From: an uncultured Oscillospiraceae bacterium
GTDB lineage: Bacteria > Bacillota > Clostridia > Oscillospirales > Acutalibacteraceae
Length of the DNA stretch: 16,323 nt
NCBI GenBank assembly: GCA_900545625.1
Contig: UQZS01000043.1
Location: 1-16,323 of the forward strand
Direction of reading: 5' to 3'
This document shows, piece by piece, positions 7,138 through 15,285 of this stretch. Made by a program: the position numbers and the translations under genes. The notes under the pieces were generated by a model that was not told the DNA's origin, did not search any database, and saw nothing but the letters and a program-made list of their open reading frames with translations. The number at the start of each line of letters is the position of its first letter. Position 1 is the first letter of the stretch.

Positions 7138-8784
7138 GTGATTACAGGACGAATGCTGAAAAATGCCCTGATCTCGGGGGCAAATAACCTGCAAAACCAC
7201 CGCACGCAGGTGGATGCGCTCAACGTGTTCCCCGTCCCCGACGGCGACACGGGCACGAACATGTCGCAGACCTGCGGCTCGGCGGTGCGGGAATTGCAGG
7301 TGTGCGGTGACGAAATGTCTGTGGGCGAGATTGCAAAGAAAGCGGCGAACGCCCTGCTGCGCGGCGCACGCGGGAACTCGGGCGTCATCCTTTCGCTGAT
7401 CTTCCGCGGCGTGTCCAAGGGCTTCAAGGGGCTTGAGACCGCCGACGGCAGACAGCTTGCCGCAGCCTTCCAAATGGGGCAGGAATCCGCCTATAAGGCG
7501 GTCATGAAGCCTACGGAGGGCACCATCCTCACCGTTGTGCGCAAAGCGGCGCAGGCGGCGGTGCAGGCGGATGAAGCGGATGAAAAAAAGGTCATTGCCG
7601 TTCTTTGCGATGCGGCAAGGGCAGCGCTTGCCGAAACACCGGAACTGCTGCCCGTACTTAAAGAAGCGGGCGTGGTGGACGCCGGCGGGCAGGGCTTTTT
7701 ATACATGCTCGAAGGCATGCGCGCCGTTATCGCGGACGGCGTTATGATCCAAAGCGATGCGGAAGGGGAGAAATCCGCTGAAAAGGAAAGCCGTGCCGAA
7801 AAATATCCGTACCGCTGCTCGCTGCGCGTCCAAACAGGGCAGAGTGCCGCGGGAAGCGTCGAAAAACTGCGCGCATACCTGCAAAACACCGGCGACGGCT
7901 GGCAGGCGGAAGAGACGGCGGACGGCATTTCGGTGCGTGTGGATACGGCAGAACCCGACGGCGTGCTGCGCGCGGCGCTCGTTTGCGGTACGCTGCACGA
8001 TGTGAAGATCGAATACCGGGCGGACAGCGCCGAAACAGCAGGAATGCAAACGCCGCCCCCCGCGCCCGAACAGGCGGCGCCGGACACAGCGCGACCTGCT
8101 GCACCCGTGCGCGTCGAGCCTGAAAAGGAGTACGGCTTTGTTGCCGTGGCGGCGGGCGAGGGGCTCGAGCAGCTCTTTTATGAACTCGGCGCAGACAGGG
8201 TCGTCTCGGGCGGGCAGACCATGAACCCGAGCACGGATGACATTTTGAACGCCATCCAGGCGACCCCCGCGCGGCATGTGTTTGTGCTGCCGAACAATAA
8301 AAACATCATCATGGCGGCGGAACAGACCGTGCATCTTGCCGACCGCGGCGTGAGCGTGCTTGCCACGCGCACCGTGCCGCAGGGCATCACCGCCATGCTC
8401 AGCTTTGACGAGGATTTAAGTCCCGAAGAGAACCACCTGCAAATGATGAAGGCCGCCGGCGGCGTGCACACCGCGCAGGTGACCTTTGCCGCGCGCGACA
8501 GCGAGATGCGCGGCGAGCGTATCAAAAAAGGGCAGATGCTCGGCATGGAGGACGGCAAGATCACGCTGGTGAGCGACGATCTGCTCGACACCGCCTACCG
8601 CGTCACGCGCCGCCTTGTGAAAAAATACAGCGGCTCGCTTGTGACCGTGTTTTACGGCGCAGACGCCGACGAAGCACAGGCAAATGCACTTGTGGAGCGG
8701 CTGCAGGCGCGCTTCCCGAATGTGGAGATCAACTGTGTCAGCGGCGGGCAGCCGGTCTACTATTTTCTCGTTTCCGTGGAGTAA
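7138..8784 (+). CDS. fakA: Fatty acid kinase FakA (YloV/DAK2-domain protein)
   Basis: ATP-dependent kinase that phosphorylates fatty acids held by FakB proteins, feeding acyl-phosphate to PlsY for phospholipid synthesis. It is 548 residues. The N-terminal DhaL nucleotide-binding domain (about 9-200) has NVFPVPDGDTGTNMSQT with Mg-ADP ligands Asp35 and Asp37, plus RGARGNSGVILS and VDAGGQG. The middle domain (about 222-295) keeps a Cys (Cys227) but reads SVRVDTAEPDGVL where the family normally has a V-H-V-H-T-x-x-P motif. A Pro/Ala-rich linker (about 303-325) precedes the C-terminal domain (about 330-548), which has VLPNNKNI and TVPQGITAMLSFD. GTG 7138 is the start, with GGGAG 7 nt upstream. No fakB is in the window. 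RecG follows 24 nt later, the common gene order in Bacillota. Confidence 0.95.
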   Translation: MITGRMLKNALISGANNLQNHRTQVDALNVFPVPDGDTGTNMSQTCGSAVRELQVCGDEMSVGEIAKKAANALLRGARGNSGVILSLIFRGVSKGFKGLETADGRQLAAAFQMGQESAYKAVMKPTEGTILTVVRKAAQAAVQADEADEKKVIAVLCDAARAALAETPELLPVLKEAGVVDAGGQGFLYMLEGMRAVIADGVMIQSDAEGEKSAEKESRAEKYPYRCSLRVQTGQSAAGSVEKLRAYLQNTGDGWQAEETADGISVRVDTAEPDGVLRAALVCGTLHDVKIEYRADSAETAGMQTPPPAPEQAAPDTARPAAPVRVEPEKEYGFVAVAAGEGLEQLFYELGADRVVSGGQTMNPSTDDILNAIQATPARHVFVLPNNKNIIMAAEQTVHLADRGVSVLATRTVPQGITAMLSFDEDLSPEENHLQMMKAAGGVHTAQVTFAARDSEMRGERIKKGQMLGMEDGKITLVSDDLLDTAYRVTRRLVKKYSGSLVTVFYGADADEAQANALVERLQARFPNVEINCVSGGQPVYYFLVSVE

Positions 8785-8808
8785 GAAGAATCGGATGGGG
8801 GCGAAAGC

Positions 8809-10842
8809 ATGCAGCTCAAAGCACCGATCCAATATGTCAAGGGTGTCGGTCCGACGCGCGCCGAGGCTTTTAAAAAGCTTTCGGTCACGACGGTCGGCGC
8901 CCTTCTGCGCTATTATCCGCGCGCGTATGAGGATTGGAGCCGGGTGGTCCCCATCCGCGAAATGCCCGAAAACGAGACCTGCTGCATTCGCGCCACAGTC
9001 TGTCACCGGCCGACGAAGATCCGCGTGCCGGGCGGACTGCTGCTTTATAAGACCACTGTGACCGACGGCGCGGGGCTTTTGAACCTCACTTTTTTTAACA
9101 ACAAATATATCGGCAATCAGCTCAAAGAGGGCGAGGAATACCTGTTCTTCGGCAAGGCGGCTTACAACAAATACGGTGCGCGTGAAATGGCGTCGCCGCT
9201 CTTTCAAAAGCCGCACAGTGCCCACCGCATCCGCCCGATCTATCCGTCGAGCGCCGCGCTGCCCTCCAAGACGATCGAACGCTGTGTGCAGAATGCGCTC
9301 GATTCGCTCGACGCGCCCATCCCCGATTTCCTCCCCGAAGAAGTGCGCACGCAAAACGGGCTTTGCACGCTGGACGAAGCCATCCGAGGCATCCATTTTC
9401 CGCCGGACAACAAAACGCTTGAAACGGCGCGCAAGCGGCTGATCTTTGACGAGCTGTTCCTGTTGCAGCTTGGGCTTTTGCAGATGAAAACGCGCGCGCA
9501 GACACATACCACCGGCTGCGTGATCCTGCGCGACAAAACGCAGGATTTTGCGGCGCACCTGTCTTTTACCATGACAAACGCGCAAAGCCGCGCCGTGCGC
9601 GAGGCTGTAGCGGATATGCGCTCGGGCGAGCCGATGAACCGCCTTTTGCAGGGGGACGTTGGTTCGGGCAAGACCGCCGTTGCGGCGGCGCTCGTGTATA
9701 CGGCGGCGGCAAACGGCTTGCAGTCAGCGGTCATGGCGCCGACCGAAGTGCTTGCCGAGCAGCACCTGCGCACCTTTGAAGATTTCTTTACGGGCACAAA
9801 TGTCCGCACCGCCCTTTTGACGGGCTCCATGACCGCCGCCGAAAAGCGCGCGGCCAAGGCAGCGCTTGCCGACGGCTCGGTGCAGCTTGCGGTCGGCACA
9901 CACGCGCTCATCCAGGAAGATGTGGATTTCAAGCGGCTCGGGCTTGTGGTGACGGATGAGCAGCACCGCTTCGGCGTTGCACAGCGCGCCACGCTTGCGG
10001 CAAAGGGCGACAGCCCGCACATCCTCGTCATGTCTGCAACGCCCATCCCGCGCACGCTCGGGCTGATGCTGTACGGGGATTTGGACGTTTCGGTGCTTGA
10101 CGAGCTGCCTCCCGGGCGGCAGCCTGTGGAGACCTACTGCGTGGGTACGTCTTACCGCCCGCGCATCTACAATTTCCTGAAAAAACATATCCAAAAGGGC
10201 TTGCAGGGTTACATCGTCTGCCCGCTGGTGGAAGAGGGCGAAAGCGACCTTGTTCCCGCACAGGAATACTATGCCGAATTGCAGAACGGTGCGTTCCGCG
10301 GCTACCGTTTGGGGCTTTTGCACGGGCGCATGAAGCCGAAGGAAAAAGAGAAGGTCATGCGCGCATTCGCAGCGGGCGAGATCGACCTGCTTGTCTCCAC
10401 GGTCGTTATCGAAGTCGGTGTGGACGTGCCCAACGCCGTCGTGATGGTGATCGAAAACGCCGAACGCTTCGGGCTCTCGCAGCTGCACCAGCTGCGCGGC
10501 AGGGTGGGACGCGGCAGTGAAAAATCCACCTGCATTTTGGTATCCGACGCACAGAATGAAGAGGCGAAGGCGCGCTTCAATGTGCTGTGCGAGACTACAG
10601 ACGGCTTCAAGATCGCGGACGCGGATCTGAAACTGCGCGGCCCCGGCGATTTCTTCGGCAAGCGCCAGCACGGCCTGCCCGCCCTGCGGTTGGCGGATCT
10701 GCTGCGCGACACGGGGATGCTTATGACCGTGCGACGCGCGGCGGAACAGCTCCTGCAAACCGACCCAACGCTTGAAATGCCTGAACACGCGGCGCTTCGG
10801 AAACAGACGGACAAAATGTTTGCCGCCGCAAGCGTCGGATGA
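8809..10842 (+). CDS. recG: ATP-dependent DNA helicase RecG
   Basis: Double-stranded DNA translocase that reverses stalled replication forks and processes branched recombination intermediates. The 677 residues match the usual length. It has the N-terminal wedge/OB region (about 60-135), the Q-motif MTNAQSRAV, Walker A GDVGSGKT (282-289), motif Ia MAPTEVLAEQH, Walker B DEQHRFGV (383-390), motif III SATPIPRTL, motif V STVVIEVGVDVPNA and motif VI QLRGRVGRG (561-569). All helicase motifs are intact. The start ATG 8809 has only a G-run (GGGGG, 8797-8801) as ribosome binding site. It is followed immediately by nfo, forming a DNA repair pair. Confidence 0.98.
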   Translation: MQLKAPIQYVKGVGPTRAEAFKKLSVTTVGALLRYYPRAYEDWSRVVPIREMPENETCCIRATVCHRPTKIRVPGGLLLYKTTVTDGAGLLNLTFFNNKYIGNQLKEGEEYLFFGKAAYNKYGAREMASPLFQKPHSAHRIRPIYPSSAALPSKTIERCVQNALDSLDAPIPDFLPEEVRTQNGLCTLDEAIRGIHFPPDNKTLETARKRLIFDELFLLQLGLLQMKTRAQTHTTGCVILRDKTQDFAAHLSFTMTNAQSRAVREAVADMRSGEPMNRLLQGDVGSGKTAVAAALVYTAAANGLQSAVMAPTEVLAEQHLRTFEDFFTGTNVRTALLTGSMTAAEKRAAKAALADGSVQLAVGTHALIQEDVDFKRLGLVVTDEQHRFGVAQRATLAAKGDSPHILVMSATPIPRTLGLMLYGDLDVSVLDELPPGRQPVETYCVGTSYRPRIYNFLKKHIQKGLQGYIVCPLVEEGESDLVPAQEYYAELQNGAFRGYRLGLLHGRMKPKEKEKVMRAFAAGEIDLLVSTVVIEVGVDVPNAVVMVIENAERFGLSQLHQLRGRVGRGSEKSTCILVSDAQNEEAKARFNVLCETTDGFKIADADLKLRGPGDFFGKRQHGLPALRLADLLRDTGMLMTVRRAAEQLLQTDPTLEMPEHAALRKQTDKMFAAASVG

Positions 10843-10853
10843 AAGGAATCGAT

Positions 10854-11699
10854 ATGGAAACAACGAATACATACAGCTTAGGCGCGCATCTGTCGTGCGC
10901 GAAGGGCTTTTTGCATATGGGAAAAGAGGCAAAAGGCGCCGGCATGAACACCATGCAGTTCTTCCTGCGCAACCCGCGCGGCGCGTCGGCAAAGCCGCTC
11001 GATGAGAGGGACGCGGCGGCGCTGCGGGCGTTCCTTGCGGAAAACGGATTTGCCCCCGTTGTGGCGCACGCGCCATACACACTCAACCCCTGTTCGCCGG
11101 ATGACCGTGTGCGCGAGCTCGCGGGGGAAATGCTCGCGGACGATCTGCGGCGGATGGAACATCTGCCGGGGAATTTTTACAATTTCCACCCCGGCTCGCG
11201 TTTAAAGCAGCCTTTGGATGCGGCAGTGGACGCGATCGCGGGGCTTTTGAACCGGCTGCTCACGCCGGAGATGCACACGACCGTGCTTTTGGAGACGATG
11301 GCAGGCAAGGGCAGTGAGGTCGGCGGGAGCTTTTCAGAGCTGCGCGCGATCCTTGACCGTGTGGATTTGCAGGACAAGGTCGGCGTGTGCCTGGATACCT
11401 GCCATGTTTGGGACGCAGGCTATGACATTGCCGAAGATCTGGACGGCGTGCTGGCAGATTTCGACCGCGAGATCGGGCTTCAGAGGCTTTGTTTTATCCA
11501 TCTCAACGACAGCCTGAACCCCTGTGGCAGCCATAAGGATCGCCACGCCTTGCTCGGAAAAGGGGAGATCGGCATAGACGCGCTCTGCCGCGTGGTGACG
11601 CATCCACGCTTGCGGCACCTGCCCTTTGTGCTGGAGACCCCGACGGATACCGCGGGCCATGCGGCGGAGATTCAAATGCTTTTGGAACAAATACGATAA
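10854..11699 (+). CDS. nfo: Deoxyribonuclease IV (AP endonuclease)
   Basis: Zinc endonuclease that cuts 5' to abasic sites and repairs damaged 3' ends in base excision repair. From ATG 10854 it is 281 residues. All nine metal ligands of the EndoIV family can be placed: His72 (HAPYTLNP), His112 (NFHPGSR), Glu147 (LLETMAGKGSEVG), Asp181 and His184 (CLDTCHVWDAGYD), His216 (HLNDS), Asp229 and His231 (KDRH) and Glu261 (VLETPTD). ATG 10854 is preferred over an in-frame ATG at 10839, which overlaps the recG stop, because GAAAGGA (10841-10847) is 6 nt before 10854 and nothing suitable precedes 10839. It is co-transcribed with recG and with the lipoprotein gene that follows. Confidence 0.97.
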   Translation: METTNTYSLGAHLSCAKGFLHMGKEAKGAGMNTMQFFLRNPRGASAKPLDERDAAALRAFLAENGFAPVVAHAPYTLNPCSPDDRVRELAGEMLADDLRRMEHLPGNFYNFHPGSRLKQPLDAAVDAIAGLLNRLLTPEMHTTVLLETMAGKGSEVGGSFSELRAILDRVDLQDKVGVCLDTCHVWDAGYDIAEDLDGVLADFDREIGLQRLCFIHLNDSLNPCGSHKDRHALLGKGEIGIDALCRVVTHPRLRHLPFVLETPTDTAGHAAEIQMLLEQIR

Positions 11700-11712
11700 G
11701 GGAGGACTTTGG

Positions 11713-12633
11713 ATGAAAAAACGGCTGATCGCAGTCCTGCTGTTCGGCGCCATGCTTTGCGGTGTGCTGACGGGCTGCGGGGACGACGGCAGAATCGAAG
11801 ACGGCGGCGCATCCGATGCGGCGCTGCAAGCGCGGCTTGCCGACAATTCAGGCCGCGTGATGGTGCTCAGCTACAACACCGCCGCCCCCTGGGGCAGCTT
11901 TTGGGACGGCACGTCCTCGAATAAGCGCGCACCGCTTTTTGCCGCACAGATTTTAAGCATCGCGCCTGATTCCATGGGTGTGCAGGAGCTCAACTCGAAT
12001 TGGGCAAAAAAAATGGAAGAGCTGCTGCCCGCTTACGCCTATTATGGGGTGCAGCGCGGCGGCGACGGCAGCGAAAAGACCTCTGAGATGTGCGGGATCT
12101 TCTATCTTAAGGACAAATATGAGCTTTTGGACAGCGGCACGTTCTGGATCTCCGAAACGCCGGAAACGGAATCCAAATATGCGGACGCGGGCTGCAACCG
12201 TATCTGCTCGTATGTGGTGCTGCAAAACAAAACGACGGGTTTTGCCTACGCACACTTTAACACGCATCTTGATAATGTCAGCGAAGCGGCGCGTACCCTG
12301 GGCGGCAAGTTGATCGCCGAACGCGCGGCAGCAATGGCGGAAAGCTACGGCGGGGATCTGCCGGTGGTCATCACGGGCGACTTTAACCAGAATCGTGACG
12401 GGACGGCGTGCGCCGCGCTCGAAGCGGCAGGCTTTGTCAATACGCAGCCTGAAAAGGAGGATACGCAGCCGACCTATCACGCTTGGGGCGAACAGATCAC
12501 GGGACAGGCGATCGACTTTATTTTCCGAAATGATGCGTTCGCTTCGGTGTCGCACCACGTATACGCACAGACGGCGGACGGCACCTATATTTCCGACCAC
12601 TACGCCGTCGGCGCGGAGCTGAATTTTACCTAA
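11713..12633 (+). CDS. Endonuclease/exonuclease/phosphatase-fold lipoprotein
   Basis: Exported DNase I-fold (EEP family) lipoprotein of 306 residues. The signal peptide MKKRLIAVLLFGAMLCGVLTGC gives lipidated Cys22 in the lipobox LTGC. The fold's catalytic set is visible: Asn55 (VLSYNT), Glu92 (GVQEL), His185 (HFNTHLDN), Asp223 and Asn225 (ITGDFNQN), Asp268 (AIDFIFRND), and Asp295-His296 (SDHYAV). The family includes extracellular DNases, sphingomyelinases and inositol-phosphate phosphatases, so the substrate is open. ATG 11713 follows AGGGAGG by 7 nt, with the Shine-Dalgarno overlapping the nfo stop. The upstream in-frame extension into nfo would bury the signal peptide and is rejected. It is the last gene before the terminator at 12653. 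Confidence 0.88.
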   Translation: MKKRLIAVLLFGAMLCGVLTGCGDDGRIEDGGASDAALQARLADNSGRVMVLSYNTAAPWGSFWDGTSSNKRAPLFAAQILSIAPDSMGVQELNSNWAKKMEELLPAYAYYGVQRGGDGSEKTSEMCGIFYLKDKYELLDSGTFWISETPETESKYADAGCNRICSYVVLQNKTTGFAYAHFNTHLDNVSEAARTLGGKLIAERAAAMAESYGGDLPVVITGDFNQNRDGTACAALEAAGFVNTQPEKEDTQPTYHAWGEQITGQAIDFIFRNDAFASVSHHVYAQTADGTYISDHYAVGAELNFT

Positions 12634-12652
12634 GAAAGAGAAGCCAAAACAA

Positions 12653-12690
12653 GCAGCCGAGGGCATTTGCCCTCGGCTGCGGTTCCTTTT
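12653..12690. terminator. Bidirectional intrinsic terminator between convergent operons
   Basis: Bases 12653-12664 and 12669-12680 form a perfect 12-bp, GC-rich stem with loop ATTT. On the + strand it is followed by GGTTCCTTTT. On the - strand the stem is followed by TTGTTTT, a better T tract. It lies 19 nt past the stop of the DNase-fold lipoprotein gene and 18 nt past the end of the kinase gene on the opposite strand, so it can serve both convergent transcripts. Confidence 0.92.
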
Positions 12691-12708
12691 ATGGGATTTC
12701 CTTTGCGC

Positions 12709-14328
12709 TTACGCATTCGCGTTGAGCTTGGCGAAATTGTCTTTGTTCGCCTTATACAGCGCTTTGTAGACCTCAAAATTGCGGTCATAGATCTTTTTGT
12801 TTTCCGTGTTCGGATAGAAGGTCTTTGCCGCGGGGATCAGCTTTTTCGCCTCGCCCAGATCCTTGATCAGCCCCGTGCCGACCGCGATGGTCGCCGCCGC
12901 GCCGACGGCGCCGATGTTCTGCGGGCTCGCGACGGTCTCAATGATCTTACCCGTGCAGTCCGCCATGATCTGGCAGGTGATGTCGCTCAAGGCTCCGCCG
13001 CCGACAAAACGAACTACGTCGGAGGTCTTGATCTTCTTTTCCTGCGTCTCAAGCATCCAGCGCAGATGGTAGCAGACACCCTCGACGACCGCGCGGATCA
13101 TTTCGGACTTGCCCGTCTCCAGGCTGATGTTGAAGAACATGCCGCGCGCGTTCGGATCTTCAAACGGGCAGCGGTTGCCGTGCAGCCACGGGGTGAAGAT
13201 CACGCCGCCCGCGCCGGCGGGAACGGTGTCTACGACCGCCATCATATAGTCGTACAAATTGGTATACACGACCTCGCGGTCTTCGCGGTGATGCTTTAAG
13301 TCATGGCTCTTGTCGAGATAAATGTCGATCTCATCGAGCGCAAGGTGATCCTTGACCCATTCCACGCACTTTGCGGCGGTTTCGAGCTCCGCAAAATAGT
13401 TGAAGTAACCTTCGCGTGCACCGACGATCGCTGCGATCATCGCATTTGCATCAACCACGCTCTTGTCTACCACGGTGGAGACCCAGCCCGACGTGCCGGA
13501 ATAGATGTGCGTGTCGCCGAGTTCCACCGAGCCCGCGCCTACGCCGATGAGCGAAGCGTCGCCGCCGCCGCCGAACACGGCCGTACCCTCTTCGAGCCCC
13601 AGCTCCTCCGCCTGCTGTTTGCGCAGTTTGCCGACGCGGTCGGTGCTGCGGACGATCTTTGCCAAATGCTTTTCCTGTACGCCGTACAGCTTGCACATTT
13701 CGGGGCTCCAGCCCTCTTTGCCCTTGCGTATATCATACAGCAGCGCGCCGAAGGCGGAATCGGGCGTCATCACGAACTCGCCCGTCATGCGGCAGATGAG
13801 GTATTCTTTGACATCCAGCCACTTATGTACTTTTGCAAAAACTTCAGGCTCATGCGCCTCGACCCATTTGTATTTCCAAACAGGGTCTTTGACCGAACAG
13901 GCGACCGCACCCGTGACTTGCAGCGCCTTTAACAGCTTTGGCACGTAAGCGCCCGCGATCTGCGGGCCGTAGGCAATGCCCTTTTTCAGTTCCTCGCGCG
14001 CGCGCTGATCCATATAGCTCATTGCGCGGCGCACGGCGTTGCCGTTTTCGTCCACCAGCACGAGCCCCTGCATCTGTGAGCAGAACGAGATGCCTGCGAT
14101 GTCCTTCTTGTTCACCTTGACCTTTTTCATCACGGTGCGGGTGCTCTTGACCATGGCATCCCACCACTCGTCCGGGTCCTGCTCCGCACCGCCGCCGGGC
14201 AGCACATACAGGTTGTACCCCTCACTTGCCGCGGCAAGCAGCTCGATCGTGTCCGCGATCGAGAACAGGCAGGTCTTTACACCCGTCGTACCGATGTCGT
14301 AGGCAAGTACATATACCGGATTTACCAT
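12709..14328 (-). CDS. FGGY-family carbohydrate kinase (xylulokinase-like, substrate uncertain)
   Basis: ATP-dependent sugar or polyol kinase of 539 residues in the FGGY family. The N-terminal phosphate loop is YDIGTTGVKTCLF (Asp11 onward), the substrate-domain segment is ISFCSQMQGLVLVD (about 80-93), the probable catalytic base is Asp257 in FGGGGDASLIGVG, and the second nucleotide motif is YSGTSGWVS (276-284). A late VRFVGGGALSD motif binds adenosine. Overall it is closest to the XylB branch, but the Met-His-Gly of xylulokinases, which contacts D-xylulose, is Met-Gln-Gly here, so the substrate is probably different. Start ATG 14328 has GGAGG 7 nt upstream (plus-strand CCTCC, 14336-14340). 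It lies 16 nt after the TetR gene and is certainly co-transcribed with it. Confidence 0.88.
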   Translation of the reverse strand: MVNPVYVLAYDIGTTGVKTCLFSIADTIELLAAASEGYNLYVLPGGGAEQDPDEWWDAMVKSTRTVMKKVKVNKKDIAGISFCSQMQGLVLVDENGNAVRRAMSYMDQRAREELKKGIAYGPQIAGAYVPKLLKALQVTGAVACSVKDPVWKYKWVEAHEPEVFAKVHKWLDVKEYLICRMTGEFVMTPDSAFGALLYDIRKGKEGWSPEMCKLYGVQEKHLAKIVRSTDRVGKLRKQQAEELGLEEGTAVFGGGGDASLIGVGAGSVELGDTHIYSGTSGWVSTVVDKSVVDANAMIAAIVGAREGYFNYFAELETAAKCVEWVKDHLALDEIDIYLDKSHDLKHHREDREVVYTNLYDYMMAVVDTVPAGAGGVIFTPWLHGNRCPFEDPNARGMFFNISLETGKSEMIRAVVEGVCYHLRWMLETQEKKIKTSDVVRFVGGGALSDITCQIMADCTGKIIETVASPQNIGAVGAAATIAVGTGLIKDLGEAKKLIPAAKTFYPNTENKKIYDRNFEVYKALYKANKDNFAKLNANA

Positions 14329-14344
14329 AGAATGACCTCCAACG

Positions 14345-15004
14345 TCAGTTTTGCTTTTTTAAGGCGGATTTCACGAATTTCAGGCACTGCTCTACCACAA
14401 AATCGTCCCGCTCGGTGATGTCGCTGCCCGCGTAGATGCGGAAACGCTCGATGTAATAGTCGCAGGCATAGGAAAATTGCAGCGACATGAAGATGTTGTC
14501 CAAAAGCCAGGCGGCAAAAGGCGCGTCGATGTCCTCCCGGATGTCGCCCGCCTTTTTGCCCTCCTCGATCGCCACGCGGTAGATGCGCGCGGTGAGCGAT
14601 TCCATTTCATAGGCGAACTGCGACGCGAAACGCGGATTGATTTCAGCGGTCATGCCGTTGTACAGGCGCAGCAGCACGGCGCTTTCTTTCGAGGTGCGCT
14701 GGATCTCGCGGATGATGCGCTCGACCTTGACGAGAATATCCTCCTGGCTTACCGCCAGTCGGTCTAAAAGCTCGGTCATACTGCGGATGCTGTGCTGTAC
14801 CACGGTCAGGAACAGATCCTGTTTGCTTTCAAAGTATTTGTAAAGCGAGCCGACGCTGACCTGCGCTTTTTTGGCAATAACGGTCATGTTGGCGTTCTCA
14901 AAGCCATGCAGGGAAAACTCCACCGTCGCCGCGTCCAAAATGCGCTGCCGCTTTTCGGGGGCGATGTTGTCAAACGTCGGTTTGTGGTGCTTTTGCAGAT
15001 CCAT
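14345..15004 (-). CDS. TetR/AcrR-family transcriptional regulator
   Basis: Cytoplasmic one-component regulator of 219 residues. The N-terminal helix-turn-helix is typical: KRQRILDAATVEFSLHGF (about 18-35), then MTVIAKKAQVSVGSLYKYFESKQDLF (about 40-65, the TetR recognition helix region). The C-terminal half is a diverged all-helical ligand-binding domain whose effector cannot be read from sequence. AAGGAG (plus-strand CTCCTT, 15015-15020) is 10 nt before ATG 15004. It heads the operon with the FGGY kinase and is divergent from the aminotransferase, so it is the natural candidate to bind the palindromes in the shared intergenic region. Whether it represses, activates or does both is not shown. 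Confidence 0.93.
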   Translation of the reverse strand: MDLQKHHKPTFDNIAPEKRQRILDAATVEFSLHGFENANMTVIAKKAQVSVGSLYKYFESKQDLFLTVVQHSIRSMTELLDRLAVSQEDILVKVERIIREIQRTSKESAVLLRLYNGMTAEINPRFASQFAYEMESLTARIYRVAIEEGKKAGDIREDIDAPFAAWLLDNIFMSLQFSYACDYYIERFRIYAGSDITERDDFVVEQCLKFVKSALKKQN

Positions 15005-15052
15005 TTCTCGCGTGCTCCTTTAGCCGGATAACAGCTTAAAGCATTATAGTAT

Positions 15053-15081
15053 ATTCTACCATAAACCCTCTGTGTGTTCAA
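15053..15081 (-). promoter_or_regulatory. Promoter for the tetR-kinase operon
   Basis: On the - strand, TTGAAC (plus-strand 15076-15081) is separated by exactly 17 nt from TAGAAT (15053-15058), with TGG just before the -10. This is close to the sigma-A consensus. It would give a start near 15046 and a 5' leader of about 40 nt before the TetR ATG at 15004. A TATAAT word at 15043-15048 has no matching -35 and is less likely. Confidence 0.6.
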
Positions 15082-15144
15082 GAAAAATTTTAAACAGGGG
15101 CGAAACAGAGGTGCAACCAAAGATAAGATGCAAGGGTGGATGAA

Positions 15145-15163
15145 ATAGTCAAAAACTAACTAC
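15145..15163. promoter_or_regulatory. Candidate operator, copy 1 (19-bp imperfect palindrome)
   Basis: ATAGTCA-AAAAC-TAACTAC. The left arm ATAGTCA matches the reverse complement of the right arm at 5 of 7 positions. It differs from the copy at 15209 in only two bases of 19. Length and symmetry fit a TetR-family site. It lies between, and outside, the two divergent promoters. Confidence 0.55.
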
Positions 15164-15208
15164 GGCAAATAGGGAATAAATGCAAGTTCTGACGGTCCCA
15201 ACCCTAAA

Positions 15209-15227
15209 ATAGTCAAAAAATAACTAT
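15209..15227. promoter_or_regulatory. Candidate operator, copy 2 (19-bp imperfect palindrome)
   Basis: ATAGTCA-AAAAA-TAACTAT, with arms matching at 6 of 7 positions. It starts 64 bp after copy 1, about six helical turns, so both sites face the same side of the DNA. Both copies also read TTGACTA on the - strand, so a -35-like function there is an alternative, though no good -10 follows. Confidence 0.55.
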
Positions 15228-15285
15228 ACTCGCCTTGAAAAAATTAAAATTTTTGTTTTGTTCACATTTTTCACCAAAAAAAGCG

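Noticed and set aside
10839..10853. Alternative nfo start overlapping the recG stop (ATGA)
   Set aside because: There is no Shine-Dalgarno before 10839, while GAAAGGA is well placed for ATG 10854, which also gives the usual EndoIV N-terminus.
12667..13932. Two + strand open frames of about 210 codons each opposite the kinase
   Set aside because: They lie antisense to an intact FGGY kinase and one begins inside the terminator stem; no motif or ribosome binding site.
4045..14328. Xylan-use theme linking the GH39-like enzyme with the 'xylulokinase'
   Set aside because: The two genes are in separate, convergent operons, the kinase lacks the xylulose signature, and no xylose isomerase or xylose transporter is present.
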